A stretch of 5,826 bases of DNA from positions 1-5,826 of the forward strand of contig JAJQGR010000166.1 of assembly GCA_021200345.1 (NCBI GenBank). The letters are read 5' to 3'. The translations under genes and the position numbers were made by a program. Origin of the DNA: Lachnospiraceae bacterium (lineage in GTDB: Bacteria > Bacillota > Clostridia > Lachnospirales > Lachnospiraceae). Shown piece by piece: positions 5,140-5,826 of the stretch. Each line of letters begins with the position of its first letter. The first letter of the stretch is position 1. Under the pieces are notes generated by a model. That model was given only the letters and a program-made list of their open reading frames with translations. It was not told the DNA's origin and made no database searches.

Positions 5140-5826
5140 ATGGCGCAAAGAACAGTCTGTCTGTGTGATGGAAAATACATAGGCATAGAGACCATATATA
5201 CAGTCGTAAATGGGCAGCAGATTAATATCCCGGAAAAACTTCAGGAACTTAGAAGGAAAAGCCGGAATAACGAGCTCTTCTGCCCCTGCGGGTGCGGTTC
5301 CAATCTGATTCTGGTGGCCGGGGATAAAAATCTGCGGGAGCAGCATTTTCGCATAAAAGGAGGGGAGCCTAACGCGGGATGTACTGCGGTTACGGAGAGC
5401 AGAACCTCACTGCATTCTAAGATTGTGCTGAAATGCTGGCTGGATGAAAAGCTCAGGGCTGCGGATATCGAGACCCGCGTTCCGATTTATGCTGTTGACG
5501 GCGTGGAGAGGAAGTATGAGTTTACTTTTCTTTCCAGGGAAAAGAGAATCGCGTTGAGCTACTGCCGTGACAGGGCCAATTTGTCAGATGAGAAATTTGA
5601 TATTCTGGAGAGCAACAGTCAGGGAATTTCCACTATTTATGTCGCGGACACTTTCAATGGAGGAAATGATGGACAGTACCCGGAAGGGCTGATGAAAATC
5701 CAGAACCGGCAGGGGTATTGTCTGCTTCTGGATATTAAAGGAAAAGAGGGTACCCTTTCCATGGCTTCCAAGGGCAGCGGTTTTCAGCAGGAGAAAACCC
5801 GGCGGGAGAAAAACGGATGGAAGGTG
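5140..5826 (+). CDS. Uncharacterised protein with Cys-rich knuckle, distantly CoiA-like (cut by right edge)
   Basis: The frame stays open from the ATG to the right edge, giving 229 residues without a stop. AGGAGGG at 5121-5127 and AGGGA at 5129-5133 supply ribosome sites. Visible features: LFCPCGCGSNLILV (47-60) with cysteines 48, 50 and 52; QHFRI (68-72); Cys81; TSLHSKIVLKCWLDEKL (89-105); ERKYEFTFL (123-131); and GISTIYVAD (162-170). The order of a cysteine knuckle, an HF pair, a Ser-x-His-x-Lys helix and then a beta-rich core recalls the CoiA-like family, which combines a zinc finger with a restriction-endonuclease-like fold. The catalytic acidic/Gln residues of that fold are not obvious here, so it may be inactive or a different family. 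No signal peptide or membrane helix is seen. It is on the same strand as ybaK, 68 bases away. That a gene is present is secure; the family call is tentative. Confidence 0.75.
   Translation, partial: MAQRTVCLCDGKYIGIETIYTVVNGQQINIPEKLQELRRKSRNNELFCPCGCGSNLILVAGDKNLREQHFRIKGGEPNAGCTAVTESRTSLHSKIVLKCWLDEKLRAADIETRVPIYAVDGVERKYEFTFLSREKRIALSYCRDRANLSDEKFDILESNSQGISTIYVADTFNGGNDGQYPEGLMKIQNRQGYCLLLDIKGKEGTLSMASKGSGFQQEKTRREKNGWKV

Noticed and set aside
4205..5140. Minus-strand ORF of 311 residues
   Set aside because: It lies wholly opposite the end of the SEC-C gene and ybaK, both identified by strong family motifs; its sequence is Arg/His/Cys-rich with no domain, as expected of an antisense shadow.

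Overview
The window reads as chromosome from an endospore-forming Clostridia member. The evidence is the stage V sporulation genes spoVAD and spoVAE, AGGAGG-type ribosome binding sites, sigma-A-like promoters, and a base composition that looks near 50% GC by eye. A Lachnospiraceae-type gut bacterium is the best guess, but this is inference because no marker gene fixes the genus.

Left part (1-1410): the tail of a spoVA operon. The C-terminal half of SpoVAD is followed by an unrecognised 80-residue protein and then by SpoVAE (the SpoVAEB type). SpoVA proteins carry dipicolinic acid across the inner forespore membrane during spore formation and germination. A near-consensus vegetative-type promoter overlaps the spoVAD stop codon, which is unexpected inside an operon normally read by the forespore factor sigma-G. 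The block ends at a strong hairpin (1366-1406) that looks bidirectional.

Middle (1410-2607): an intergenic stretch of about 260 bases carries a possible small minus-strand gene ending just before that hairpin, and a clear sigma-A promoter (TTGACG-17-TATAAT) for a LysR-type regulator. The regulator resembles BenM/CatM in its DNA-binding helix, but no catabolic target lies next to it.

Right part (2608-5826): three closely packed plus-strand genes. The first is a 647-residue protein with a pRiA4b ORF-3-like N-terminus and a SEC-C zinc motif at its extreme C-terminus. Six bases later comes a YbaK/EbsC-type Cys-tRNA(Pro) deacylase. The last gene runs off the right edge; its 229 visible residues have a Cys-rich knuckle and a layout distantly like the CoiA family.

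No rRNA, tRNA, CRISPR array, insertion sequence or obvious mobile element was seen. I do not see a convincing new multi-gene system. The points most worth checking are the small minus-strand ORF, the 80-residue protein inside the spoVA operon, the internal promoter, and the two poorly understood proteins flanking ybaK.
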